A stretch of DNA of 64,000 bases, from positions 90,573,434 to 90,637,433 of the forward strand of contig OY754331.1 of the NCBI GenBank assembly GCA_963573305.1, written 5' to 3'. Within the stretch, counting starts at the first letter, position 1. The number at the start of each line of letters is the position of its first letter. This DNA is from Pyrrhosoma nymphula. Its lineage: Eukaryota; Arthropoda; Insecta; Odonata; Coenagrionidae. Both the position numbers and the translations under genes were made by a program. The notes below the pieces were generated by a model. That model saw only the letters and a list, made by a program, of their open reading frames with translations. It was not told the origin of the DNA and made no database searches. Positions 21,581 to 33,605 of the stretch are shown here, in pieces.

Positions 21581-23457
21581 AAATTTTTATTTCATGCAAT
21601 GCCTGTTTTTTATATTTTTCATTGTAATTTTAGGAAAAGTTTATTTTGTTCATTGTGCTACAATATCAATATTCATAATCAATTTTGTTATTGAAAAGTT
21701 AAATGATTTTATGAAATCTTGATACATATAATCAATTAAATGCACTTTTTTGCCAATTAAATTGTTAAAAACCATAGTATTCGCATTTTTTATTCATCAA
21801 CTACCAAAGACTAATCAAAAAGTGGAAGAAAAAAATATGACAAATTTTTTAAGTTAATTGTAAAAGTCATCAGGGAAGGGATTTAAGTTTCTTGATTTTT
21901 GCCATAAAATAAATTTTCTTATAACATTTTCAGGGCGAAAGTCGTCGTCGTGCGGGTTACCTAACTCCCGTGAATGTTTGTACGTTGCTTCTTGATGTAC
22001 TATGGACTAAAATGAATAGACTACATTAATGTTGTCGGCAAAGTATATACTATTCTAATATAAACTAAATGTATTCCTCAAAAGATCTCTAACTAAGGTT
22101 TACGGGAAGAAAAGTTATATTGATATGCAGGTGGCCTAATTCTCTCAAGTTAAGGGGCAACATTCAGAAATTATTGAATAAATCATTAGTTATTTGGAAT
22201 AAAAAATTGAGGAAAACATTTTCGGATTTGCCTCCCTAAAATGCTTCTGAATCTGAAATAAAAAAATATGACTTTTTTTGACCATTTTTCTAAAAAAAAC
22301 CTGTCAGGGAAGGGGTTAAGGATGGTACGACATAATGAGAATGCCTTATTTAGCTATCCATTTTGATTTGTAGCTCCGAGAAATTAAGCTGCTGTTGCAC
22401 ATGCAAGTTTCTCACATGGCATGCAGTTCGACATTCATTTTTTCTACACAGCGCCCGGGTAAATTTCGACAATTTCAACTGCGTAATATGGCATATCATC
22501 ATTGAGTTAAACTTACTATTGGGGAAAATGCGGTTTTACATTTATGTATGTATTACCAAGAGCATACAATATCTTAGTGTTGGTATGTTAATTATACATT
22601 CATTCATTGTACATATACAAGCATCTTAAAGCGAAACCTTAAGGATCGTCGACCTATTGAAAACTAATACTGGTTATAGTCATCACTGATGTATGGATAA
22701 TCATTTGCATGATTCATCATGAATAAACCTTAAATCGGATAAAAAATCTTGTGTGGGATAATTTTTTACAACCTAGAATGCGGAAAATCGCAGAATGCGG
22801 AGACGCTAAATTAGGACAATTTTTACATTGTTTTTATAGGGAATGAATCGGGACCTCAAAAAATAAACGTTAAATGCGGAAAAACGTTAAATGCGAAGAC
22901 ATTAAATCCGGATCCGACTGTATATATATATATATATATATATATTTTGGTCACTGTGAAAACACCGAAATGTCTTGTTGATAGTACCGAATTCCTAATT
23001 TCAAAGTACCGCTTTTCTCCCTCTCAAACCACCGAAAAATTCCTATCCCTACTCATAGGATAAATGAAACTACAGGTACAACAGGACTTAGGACCGTCCA
23101 ACTTAAAACCATCCAAAGTTACGACTAATATGTAATAAAAAATTGAGTTTTGAACTGCTTCAAAATTTTCTTCTGGAAACATTACGAAAAGCATGTGCAA
23201 TGTGAGGCTGTTTCTAAAGCCAGTTGACTACTGACGTAAACTTAAAAGGTTAATCATGAATTGGTTTCATGTTCACGACATCGATTTACAATTAGCCATC
23301 AGCTGGAATGTGCAGTGGTAATTGTTAGATACCTTTAATCTTCAGCTGAATGACAATGCAGCAGATGTTTACATGTGACTGAGCGCCACCATCCGTGGAT
23401 TTGTTTACCATTGGCGAAAGATTGAGAACATGGATGAGCACGAGTATTATCAGGTCT

Positions 23458-23617
23458 TAACACATTCAATGCGGGTCGCGAATTTAAGGGAGACACTAGA
23501 AACAGAACCCATTTTCTAAAGGGCCTAAAGTAAAAGGACCACGTCTATTGACGTGGTCCCGCCGTTCGGCGTAGACGGGACCACGTCAATAGACGTGCTC
23601 CGCGCTGAATGTGTTAA
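23458..23617. mobile_element. piggyBac-type MITE, copy 1 (152 bp)
   Basis: The ends CACATTCAATGCGG and CCGCGCTGAATGTG are flanked by TTAA at 23458-23461 and 23614-23617. Inside lies a hairpin of GGACCACGTC...GACGTGGTCC repeats. A second copy is at 30109-30270. The ends differ from those of the full piggyBac in this window. Confidence 0.85.
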
Positions 23618-26206
23618 TTGCTACGTAGCAGCTTATTACTGGCATAGAAAAAGGACTGCCAGAAGGTTCGCTGTGAGGCAAAGTGCAACGTGGGAAATGA
23701 AAAATGATATCCGGTGCATCTGGTGTGCGCACTAGCATTAACCATGAACGTGGAAGTTGAGACTGAGTGGGCTTTAGTGGTGGTTGATGCTTTCATGCAA
23801 TCATAAACACATCCATGTGAACCCCTGAAATTAACTCAAAGTTGAAGTACACGTTCACTTAATTTTCATGCTAATGAAAATTGTAAAGCGTCCTTAACGG
23901 TGAGCAGGACTGTTATACTCACAAAATGTGATGTGTGATAACAAAGACATCATAGTACAGGTACATAAATCATTCCTACACAGTCTGACCCTGTAAAATA
24001 AAAAGTGCTGTAGTCTTGGTAATTCAAAGTCACTACATTTTGCTTCACTTCAATATTGTAAATAATCGTCCTGTAAATAAAGAGGTTAAATGTATTTTAA
24101 AGTTTTAGTCAGTGGCATTTGAAACAAATTTAAGAATTAATTGAGTTTCTTTCCTTGAACAATGAATTTCACTGGTCTGCACACAACAACAAAACTCTGT
24201 ATCTAAATCCCGATGGATGATTCATCTGTTCATTTTTCTAGGGGGCTCTGCCATCATAGATTTATTTATTGTTGGAGAGAATGTACAAAAATCATCCAAA
24301 CAAAAAATTGGTAATGGTTGCGTCGGTGATAAAAGAAGAAGAATGGCTATCGATTTAGGTAGAAAAAAAGATATCCAGTGTGACGCAGTATGATGCAGGA
24401 CAAACGGTGACATCTTTTTCAAAAAGTTTTGGCCCGTCGAAATCCACAATTAGCAACATCAAAAAAGATTGAGTTCATACTCTGGATACTGTGAGAGGTA
24501 TTGAACAATTGAATGAAAATAAATGTAAAGTATCAATCAACAAAATGGAGAAGTTGGTTATAATTCAAATTACAAGCAACTTCTCCATTTCGTCCCTTTG
24601 TGGTTTAGTGCTTGGTGATCATAACCCTGGCGTCCTTAACAGGGCCCGCCATATCAGACCAGTGAAGGATTCCATTTTTCGGTTGATTGGTGTCCATGGG
24701 TCTGTCACCGTCGAGGAATTAGTTTTCCCATAAACCACCACAGCCAGGCTAATTGGGAATAATTTTAGCTGTGGCATGTGTCTGTCGTGACGTGTGGTGT
24801 TCAAACGTTTTACGGCCATGGGAGTGTTTTTCCTTAGTTTGCTATGAGGCCACAGAGCTCAACTTTCCCACGTATGCTGCTTGCCTTGTTCTAAGACTTT
24901 TATGAGCTGTTTTATCCAAGAAGTGCAGATGCATTGTTTGGAAAAGAACTTCCGATTTAAAATTCTGTTAGTTTAAGATAATTTGCTTGGACATACCTAG
25001 TATTTTAATGATCTGCACCGTGATGCCAAAGTTGTTTATATGCCCCCAAGTACGACATCTGTCATCCTACCAATGGGTCAGGGAGCAACTGCGGCTTTTA
25101 AAGCTCACTACCTCATAAATGGGTTTCAAGAAATACGCCAGGGGTTTCCAGCTTCGAGCGACAGTGAACCCAAAATGGCACCTTGGAACATTGCTGCGCA
25201 ACTGTTATGGCTTCAAATATTTATTGGCAGGTATTGGAGGTATATTCAAATTTATTTTATGAGTGCTCAGAATAAATTTTGACAACACACACTAAGGACT
25301 ATGAACCAATTAAGTTTAGAAACAAAGAGTTAAGAAATCACAGCGCAATACACACCAAACTATGTATGTGGTATTATGCCAGCTGATCTGCGCTGGTAGG
25401 AGTGAATCGAAGTCACTTGGACCAAGACATTGATTCCGATTAAAGTTGATAGATGGAATTCGCACTTCAGGTTGTGTTATAGGCGTAAACATATGTGTAA
25501 ATTGTTTCAGAATTGTTTCTATTTTTTACTTCACAAGCTTTGGTTGACATGACAAACATTGAAGATTTTAAATCATTATAAATATGTTAGAGTGTGTGTG
25601 TCTTGTGCAAGGATATTCTTTGTAGTGTTAGTAGTATAATTACATATATCAGCGATCGGCAACCTAAGGCACGCGTGCCAGCAGGTGACATGTGAAAGGG
25701 TCATTGATGCTTGTTTAAATTAAACTTAATTAGTGGTGCCATATGCCTGGCTTGTAAATAAATTTCATGCAAAATGTTCTCTGTATTGTACACAATACTG
25801 TTTTAATTTAGGACTAATATTGCTAATTTTATTAATAGTTTAAATGATTACACATTAAATTGGCTTCACCTTTAAAAGCAAAGTTGCGTCACTCGGTACA
25901 TTTGTGGTTTGAGTCTAGGTTTTTGAGCCATGCATACCCTTGCTCCGCCTATCATTTCCAATTTACAACCAATTCAACTTAAGATCAGATCTTCAGAACG
26001 TATCCTGGTCATAAGTCGGGAACCTGTATTTATGCATGGTTGGATTTTGCAGATCATTTCCCAGGAGTTTTCCGAATGCCTATTACATAGTTCTGCCAGA
26101 TAAATCTTTTTTGGGGAATCTGGGTTTACCCAATCTCAGATAATCAAGAATTTAGCATACCTGTTTCCTTCGCCTTCCTTGAGGTCTTTTCCCCTTTTCT
26201 TCTCTT
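23618..26206. other. PIP4K intron with few features
   Basis: AT-rich intron. A hairpin with 14-bp arms (AAATGGAGAAGTTG) lies at 24543-24590. A solo hAT-like end (CAGCGATCGGCAACCTAAGG) lies near 25650. No coding sequence was recognised. Confidence 0.5.
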
Positions 26207-26235
26207 ATGAGCCCCATTTTAGGCATTAATTTATA

Positions 26236-26470
26236 CTTCCCTCTGCACCGAAAGACATCAATCTATCTATCCTTTGACCTCTTTCCATTGTATCTAAATG
26301 TATTTAACTATAATTTCCAGGTGCTCCCAGGAAGGAAATATATTTCTGCACTTTATATTACTTCCCTCTGCACCGAAAGACATCAATCTATCTATCCTTT
26401 GACCGCTTTCCATTGTATCTAAATGTATTTAACTCTAATTTCCAGGTGCTCCCAGGAAGGAAATATATTT
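26236..26470 (+). repeat. 125-bp tandem duplication covering a splice acceptor
   Basis: The segment from CTTCCCTCTGCACCGAAAGA through the acceptor TTTCCAG and the first bases of the last PIP4K exon occurs twice with a 125-bp period. The first acceptor is at 26319-26320 and the second at 26444-26445. Only the second leads into the intact exon. The two units differ at a few positions. Confidence 0.95.
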
Positions 26471-26633
26471 CTTAGCCCTCATTGATGTCCTCACCCACTA
26501 TGGTGTGAAGAAACAAGCTGCCAAGGCTGCTAAGACTGTCAAGTATGGTGCCAATGTAGATGGAATCTCAACCTGTGACCCTGAGCAGTATGGCAAGAGG
26601 TTCATTGAGTTTATGAGCAAAGCCATTGAGTGA
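26446..26633 (+). CDS. PIP4K: PIP4K last coding exon
   Basis: The first two bases complete the serine codon split with the exon ending at 6418. The frame then reads APRKEIYFLALIDVLTHYGV, KKQAAKAAKTVKYGANVDG and PEQYGKRFIEFMSKAIE, followed by TGA. It contains the Mg-binding IID-like motif (ALID) and the activation-loop region. The loop resembles PIP4K rather than PIP5K. Length and ending match animal PIP4K2 proteins. The acceptor TTTCCAG ends at 26445. Confidence 0.94.
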
Positions 26634-29600
26634 GGTGGTGTAGATTTCCTCCTTGGTTTGTCTTCATTTGTGCTTCACTCATGGGATTCGTGCCCCTCGA
26701 GTTGTACCCTCTAACCCTCTCAATTCCCCCACCCCACACCTCCCTCCTTAATCTCTCCTATCACCTCTCATTCCTTCAAAGGCCACACCCCACCACTCCC
26801 ATCTCATTCCAATCCTTAATATGGCTCATCTTTCAATTGCCTCTAGTCCCCATTATTTTCCCCGATATCCTCTTGGTCATTCCAAGATACTCCTTGAAAA
26901 AGAACAATTGGTGTATCATAAAAATGGTTGCAATGAAAGCATCTCTTCCCTGTACTCGTGTGTCTTGTATAAAACAATTTTGGATATTCTCCTATTTCAT
27001 TATGCTAAACTTGCCATCATTTTTTTACATTAATATTATTTGCTGGTCATTAACTAGGAAGCATTTGTTTAATAATGAGTATAAAACAGTGATATCTTAA
27101 TTGGAAATGTTTTGTGTCCATTTGGCAGTTCAGAAAACAAATTATGTTGTGTTGTGACTTCAATGTTAGCTCTTCACACTCTTAATAAGATATTTGGCAT
27201 TTTCTTAAATTATTAAGAATTTAGATTTATCTGGTTATCTAGGACATATTACATGTTGTTCTCTTTCTTTATTGTCAATAGAAATACGTGTATTTTGATT
27301 TCAGATGTATAATTGGAAATAGTTTTGATGAGCATGGAAATTTGATGTCTCTCATATCATAAAGTTATTTTGGTGCCATTAAATAATTCCCTTTTATGCC
27401 AATGCAGAGTTGGTGGTTGTATGGCTTTCTGGTCAACTATTAGGGCTCATTCCATTTTGTATGGGTTAACTATCGGACTTTTATGTCATCATTCTCATGT
27501 AATTAGCCAATTGTCATACTAGTAATCAATTATTCCGTATACTCCCTATCTTAAGATCTTGTATAATGCCACCCACTCCACATTCCACCACAAAACCCTG
27601 GTGAAAATTATCAGATATGTGGAAATACTTCAGATTACAAAGTGAGAGCATGTTAGTCATTGAAGGAAGCATTACCATCCTAAGTATATCTTTGCAAAAG
27701 AATGCAAGTTGCCCACTATGTATTTAAGTTCAGTATGGGGTCATTTTTTTCTCTCTTTTATCTAGGCAATGATGTTGAAATGGGTATATTCAGCTACATT
27801 TGAATATTTTGTGGATTAATTGTCATTTTAATTGGCTGAAAACTTCATATTCATTGTGAATCATGCATGATCTCAGAAATACAATGAATCCATCTACCCA
27901 TATATGTATTAATATATTTTGGTATCACCTAACCCCCCATGTATCTCATGGAATGAATTTGCTTCATATAAGTGTGCCTATAAGTTGAAATAGTGTGGTT
28001 GCTGTTTTGTTGAGTGTGTTTTTACTTTCAAGTATAATCCATTATTTGGTGTTTTCTAATAGTGAATTCAGCTGTCATATTACTGGGCACCTCAAAGAAT
28101 TATGCTGCTCAGTCATTATTTTTGGCTCAACTTTTTATGCTGTCATAATTTTGTGTCGTGGTCAAACTTGTGATTTGATTCAGGATGTTGGATGGATGGA
28201 AAAAACAATTATGTTTCTTCCTTGAGAAATAGTATGTGTCATCATTGAAATTTCAATAAGAGGTGCAAAATAAAACTAGCAGGTGGCCACTTAATGCCTG
28301 GAATTATAATTCAAGATGGTGAGGATTTTGAGGTTACAGATATGATTGTATCATAGCAAATGTTTGTCAATTTCAGTTTCACCATGCACATTTAGTAATG
28401 TTATCTTCTTAATCACTTGTGTACTGTATTAAATAGCATATTTTGGAAATCATTGGCCTTCCATTATCTCCTGTATTGTTTCTTTGGAAACAAATGCCAC
28501 TGGGCTGTAAGAATTATGGGGCAGCATTATTCAAGCATGTGCGTGTCAGGTGAATTGTTAGTCTGCAACAAAAACGAAATTGAGAAAGCTACATTCCATT
28601 TTCTACAGTATAGATTGCATATCAAAATCTTATCATCAAAATGATTTTTCTTCATTCCCTAATGTAATGATTTTATCCACCCCCACATGTACAATATTAA
28701 TCCATTTACATTTCTTGTACATATACCATTGTGTAATTCATTGCTTCATTTTTCAAACTTGGATTGTATGGAATCATTGTCGTAGTCAGAATTATTTAAA
28801 AGATACCAAATAAATGTGCAAGAATGCATGAGTATGCAGTTTATTTGAGTATTTTGAAATTGTGATTTTTCTTATCCTAATGTGGAGAAATTATCATTTA
28901 TTTCTCTTTGTGTACAAAAAGACAGTTTATTGTGTACATTTGTGTTGAGCATTTTTGTGTGCTGAAGAATATGCATATGTGTATCTTAAGTATCCCTATG
29001 TTTATCTCTGTGAATATACTCTTTGAGTTTTGTGAAAAAAAATAATGGAAGAAAATTTTAAATGGAAAGTTTTGCCAGGTTTGTCGGTATCAAACATGTA
29101 AAATGGCATCTAGTCTTATTTTTCAAAAGAAAAAAGTGTAAGATATTTTGCTCATTTCATTTGCTCTCGTATAGTTAATAAGGAAAATTATTGTAGTTTT
29201 AGAAAATCAATATTCATTTGCTTCTTCAATCTTCAGGGTGTCATAACAAAATATCTTTTTTCCAATTGGTGATAAGAGAGAGAGAAAGAGCGCAAGAGCC
29301 CTAGAATGCCACAATGGTGAGCTAGCACATAGAAGGACAACACACAAAAAGGGGTTGCTCAGAAGTGAGTGGATTTAATTGTGATAAATGCCCAATTTTG
29401 TGACAATATCTTTTTCTACAGTGCTCTTTTTAAATCATCTTATTTGAGTCCATTTCATACATGCAGACCACAGCGTAAATAGAAAAACATGAAGGTGTTG
29501 ATGAAATGTGGATGTGAAAAATACCTTATCAGTGTGCTTTGCGTGCTTTTATGTGCCGTTGTTGAATTTCACTGCATATCGGCCTTTTTATATCAGCAAG

Positions 29601-29960
29601 CAGGACTACCAGATTTTTCTCAGCTGGGTACCTCATTTTATCAGATCTTGGACAGTGTATTTGTAAAGCATGTCTATTGTAAGGAATATGAAAGGGGTTA
29701 CTATGCACAACACGTTATGGTAAATAAATAAGGAACTCTTCATTGTCACATTGCCAACTGTTCACATCACTAATTGTATTCAACTGTTGTAATAGTCACA
29801 TTTTCCAAATTTTCTAATGTTTGTCCAAAGAGAAACATTTTTGTTTCCAGCTATGGCCTCATATATGTAATTCAGTTTTTGTAAATAATGTTGTACAGTG
29901 GCTAATTGGCTTTTTTGTTCTTTTATCTGCCTATGTCTAATGAAAATAAATGTATGAGAA
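26634..29960 (+). other. PIP4K 3' UTR and downstream AT-rich region
   Basis: The sequence after the stop is AT-rich, with no recognised coding frame or repeat family, as in long animal 3' UTRs. Candidate polyadenylation signals are at 28809-28814 and 29945-29950. Where the transcript really ends cannot be decided here. Confidence 0.5.
28809..28814 (+). promoter_or_regulatory. Candidate poly(A) signal AATAAA for PIP4K
   Basis: AATAAA followed by a TTTATTTGAG-rich stretch, about 2.2 kb after the stop codon. A second candidate is at 29945-29950. Confidence 0.4.
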
Positions 29961-30108
29961 ATATTATATTAAAACTTAATCATTCATATTCTTGGTATAC
30001 AATTAAATATATTCAAGGGAATAAGTTCACAGGTGCATGTGTGGATGGATGACTCGATGGCATCTTGTCTTATCTTACATCACTTGCATGACAGGTTTCC
30101 AAATGGAG

Positions 30109-30270
30109 TTAACACATTCAATGCGGAGCATGTCAATAGATGTGCTCCTGGCTACTCCAACTGGTGGAGCACGTCAATTGATGTGGTCATTCCCTTCCGA
30201 AGCGCTTTCACTTTTTTCGAGCCGATTTTGATGACTTTCATGAAAATTGGGCCCGCATTGAATGTGTTAA
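30109..30270. mobile_element. piggyBac-type MITE, copy 2 (154 bp)
   Basis: The ends CACATTCAATGCGG and CCGCATTGAATGTG are flanked by TTAA at 30109-30112 and 30267-30270. It shares the AGCAYGTCAATAGAYGTGCTCC-like interior with copy 1 but is diverged in the middle. From 30271 to about 31130 nothing was recognised. Confidence 0.87.
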
Positions 30271-31466
30271 TAGAAAATAAGTTTGTGTGATTGCTCCAGG
30301 GCCAAAAATCCTCATATAAGGTGATTGAAACATTGCTTATTTTTTTACATGCTGCCGCTGTCAACAACTTAGTTGAATGACACAAAATATGATGACATTA
30401 ATGATGAAACTTACTCATCACATAATGATGCTGATAATTGCTTCAATGAACGTTATAGACATATACAGGGCTGGTTATGTTGCAGCTCAATACCTTATTG
30501 ATAAATGTATGGGAAAATTATTTGTTTCTGATGTTTTTTGCTCTGTTTCAATATTTATCCTTGCACCTTTATTGGTGTACTTTATTTACTTGTGAACTAT
30601 GGAGAGTGGGCACTTTTTTCATTTCAACTCATAGTCAATGTGATATTCCACGGATGAAAAATCATTCTTGTGGGTGACGACACTTGCAGGTGACTCCGTA
30701 AAGGTAAATACCGTGGCCAGTCCCTGTATTCTCAAAATTGGTCATAGTCACTGATTTTAGTGGATTTTTCTGGTGAAAAGGAGACTTCAACTTTTACTCA
30801 ACTCGACCTATACTCGAAGATATACAATTAGTATAATGATGATTTATCCTTGTTAATATTATTTATTGTGTGCCCTTTCACTCCATGTAAAATGTTTGAA
30901 ATTCTGAGTTGAAAATTCAGTGAGTTCCCCTGAATGCCTAATTCCTTTCGTGTAGAAAATTATCCAGTATTATTAAAATATGTAATGCTAATTTAACTCT
31001 CCAAATTCAGTTAAAACACTTTTTGCTAAAAGGACTTTCAGAAACAAAAGTTTAACACTTTGAACCCATTATTTTTTAAGTATTTACCATATTTTTGCCT
31101 ATTGTCATGATTGTTGTCTCTTTTATGAAATACTAGCTGAAATGCCCGTTGATTCTCAATGGGAGAAATAAAAGTAATGTAAATAGTTGTTCACATTGTT
31201 CTTGAGATTGCCTTTTCTGGAAAGAGGTCATTGCCATTACCTAAGCAGATCTTTAAGAGGGATTACTCGTTCTTCTCTTACAAGGAGACATTGCGAGACT
31301 GATGTTCGGGGTCCAAATGACGCAATTATTTTCTGAAACTACAGATAGAATGTGGGAAAAGTGTCATGGCTTTCTTCCATTTGGGCCCGGGTTCGAGAGA
31401 AAAACGCAACTATAGAATTTCCCTCTGTATAGATCCTTTGCATTACTCTTATTCCCCATCAGAAGC

Positions 31467-31545
31467 CATGGCCAAGCTGTTAGAGGCACTGGGCCAGTTA
31501 TACCCATAATGTGGTGTGGGTTTGAGTCCCAGTCAAGACATTTAT
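31467..31545 (+). repeat. Degenerate tRNA-like (SINE-type) sequence
   Basis: A box A-like TGGCCAAGCTGTTAGAGGC and a box B GGTTTGAGTCC are spaced as in class II tRNAs, followed by a T-rich stretch. The stems do not fold convincingly, so it is probably a SINE head. The SINE-like start ACTAGCTGAAATGCCCG lies upstream at about 31131. From 31600 to 32400 nothing was recognised. Confidence 0.35.
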
Positions 31546-32429
31546 TTTTTCATTCCAATATTTTACGGAATTACTGTAAATTTCCCAATCCCATACATTT
31601 ACGGCAGTAACAACAATATTTTTTAATTTTCAGCCTATTTGCTGGATTTTCAATCAACCCTGATTCTCGTTTGACCAAAAATAGGATTCACATGCCAACA
31701 GACCTAATATTTTTAGGTTTTGAAAATACTAGGGTACTTCCGTGAATAGGATGGGCTTAGATTGGTTGTGGCTCTTTCTCAAGGCGGTAAAAAATGAACG
31801 GATTATTACTTTTTAATATACTGCGATGTATTCACTTAAACTTTCACAGGAACCGTGATTGAATAATGACTTTTGTAACTCAATTTTTTGTTCAATAGTG
31901 AACATAATATAAGTAGAACAGAGATGGTAACTATTTCCAAGGTTATGAAAAAAATATTTGCTATGACCTTTTTGCGGACCAATATATTATATTGAAGTGA
32001 AGCCTGTATCGTGGGGGAGAGGAAGATATTAGATTCCAGCCCAAAAAAATATCACGTAATGATAACACTATTTCTTTACCCACCTCATGTTTATTTCAAT
32101 TTAAGGAATTTAACTTTTCATTCATGGTGTGGAATTGCATACTTTCGGATAATATCCATCGTAAAAAAATTTAAAGCAAGGAATAATTCTGCACCAAGCA
32201 AATTTGTGTTCTGTCACCAGAAGATTTGCATCTGCTTGAAGACAGATCCTGTCTACAAACTCTAGACCATTTATTTATATTTTCTCGGATTTTAAAAAGT
32301 TGGAGCAAGCCTAAGTTCTTTTACTGCAGGAAAAACACATGTATGTATGCAGCTCCTGGAAATGCATCCTTCTACGCTTGAGCCACACTTCATATCGTAT
32401 CGATAGTTTAGGATAACCTCAGACCGTAG

Positions 32430-33605
32430 ATACTTGGAAATTGGGAGAGCATTACAAGAAATGAAGACTAGAAAAACTGTGGGAGTAGATAAAATACCTT
32501 CAGAGCTACTGAAGAATATAGGTAATAAGGTAAAATGATCTTTTTTCTAACTTATTAATAGGATCTACGTGGAAGGAGTGAGGCCATAGGATTTTGTGAA
32601 AATGGTCTTCATAACTATCCTGGAGAGAAAGGAAGCATTAGAATGTGGAGAGTATGGAACATTAGTTTAATTTCCCATGTGGCAAAAGTTTTCCTAAGAA
32701 TAATTAATAAAAGGCTGGAGAGTAGAGCAAATTACCTCTTGGGCGATGACCAGTTTGGGTTCAGCAAGAGGAGGGCTACTCAGGATACAATTACAGTGAT
32801 GAGGAGAGTTAAAGATAGAAATATTGAGTATAACCGGGATGTATTTTCTTGTTTTGTGGATTTCTAAATCACTTTTGAGAGAGTAAATTGAGAGGAATTA
32901 ATGTAGATACTCGAGAAAATGGGAATTGATTTGTCAGATTTATCTTAGCCGAGTCGAGAGACTTATCCGAAACTTATATATGGCTCAGAGGGTACAGGTG
33001 AGGGTGGCTGACGTTGAATCAGGGTGGGCAGCTATAGGTCAAGGGATAAGGCAAGGGTGCCCGTTGTTGCCTTTAACATCTATGCTGAGGAAATGGTGAG
33101 AGAGGCATGGGAAGAGCTAGATGTGGGAATCAAAGAAGGCGGCCAGCTGATAAAGTCAGTTCATTTCGAGGATGCACCGGCATTGGTTAGTCAATCTTTG
33201 AAGGGATTACATGCTTTAGTAGATGCAGTAGAATTTCAGTGTGCGAAATACAGAATGAAGATAAATCATAAGAAAACAAAAATAATGAAATTTTCTAGAA
33301 ATAAAAAAGCTAGGCTGATCATTAAAGTGGGGGGGGGGGGATGCACAAACTGGAACAAGTAAGAGTTTTTAAATACTTGAGTACCTAGTACACCAGAAGA
33401 AGATGGGTATAGTAACGAAGACATTAGGAGGAGAATAGCGTTAGCAAAGGAAGTATTTAGTATCAGAAAGGAGCTGATGATGAGAACCTTGGGTAAGGAT
33501 ATAAAGAAGAGCTTGAAATGGAGTGTAGCATTGTATGGAGCAGATACCTGGACTCTGAGAAAAAGAGGACAAGAAAAGGCTGCACTGGTATTTGCCAGTG
33601 TGTAA
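32430..33605 (+). pseudogene. Decayed LINE reverse transcriptase (RTE-like)
   Basis: Broken plus-strand frames read KTVGVDKIPSELLKNIG, then VAKVFLRIINKRLESRANYL, DDQFGFSKRRATQDTI, NIYAEEMVREAWEELDVGI and KYRMKINHKKTKIMKFSR. This is the order of an insect non-LTR reverse transcriptase. The catalytic FADD position reads FEDA, and several frameshifts and stops are present, so it is dead. A poly-G run near 33332 marks one of the breaks. No complete ends were found. Confidence 0.65.

Larger units (their letters stand above)
17789..22315 (+). mobile_element. Nearly intact piggyBac transposon
   Basis: The ends CCCCTTCCCTGAC (17789) and GTCAGGGAAGGGG (22315) are perfect inverted repeats flanked by TTAA at 17785-17788 and 22316-22319, as expected for piggyBac. 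It contains one transposase reading frame with a single frame break. The left subterminal region (17807-17912) has three copies of a palindromic GAGATATCTC-type motif. A 164-bp palindrome lies at 18167-18330. From 18331 to about 19880 and from 21590 to 22300 no other gene was seen. Confidence 0.93.
16562..22920 (-). mobile_element. Tigger/pogo element split by a piggyBac
   Basis: CAGTAGAATCCTGATTTAA at 16562 pairs with a right end whose reverse complement reads CAGTCGGATCCGGATTTAA, ending at 22920, with TA on both sides. Repeats of TTAAATGCGGA/CTAAATGCGG lie inside both ends. Minus-strand scraps at about 16925-17150 read EEVDKNPHLKRI and MPVTTLNNIIMKRE, the first helix-turn-helix of Tigger transposases. 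Without the piggyBac the element would be about 1.8 kb. Confidence 0.75.
11578..23051 (+). mobile_element. Possible large decayed hAT host of the nested insertions
   Basis: TAGGGATAGGAAAATTTCG starts at 11578, and its inverted counterpart CGAAAAATTCCTATCCCTA ends at 23051. The 8-bp flanks CATATAGG and CTCATAGG agree at 6 of 8 bases. A degenerate hAT-type zinc-finger frame lies inside at about 13190-13430. If real, the other elements in this span inserted into it later. The pairing across 11 kb is inference. Confidence 0.35.

Noticed and set aside
24491..25282. Possible exons at 24.5-25.3 kb
   Set aside because: The frames have no recognisable homology and no convincing splice sites. A short inverted repeat is the only structure.
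26630..27100. 156-residue frame after PIP4K
   Set aside because: It overlaps the PIP4K stop in another frame and has the hydrophobic, random composition of UTR sequence.
30033..30290. Protein-coding frames around 30.1 kb
   Set aside because: They read through a piggyBac-type MITE and are not conserved between its two copies.
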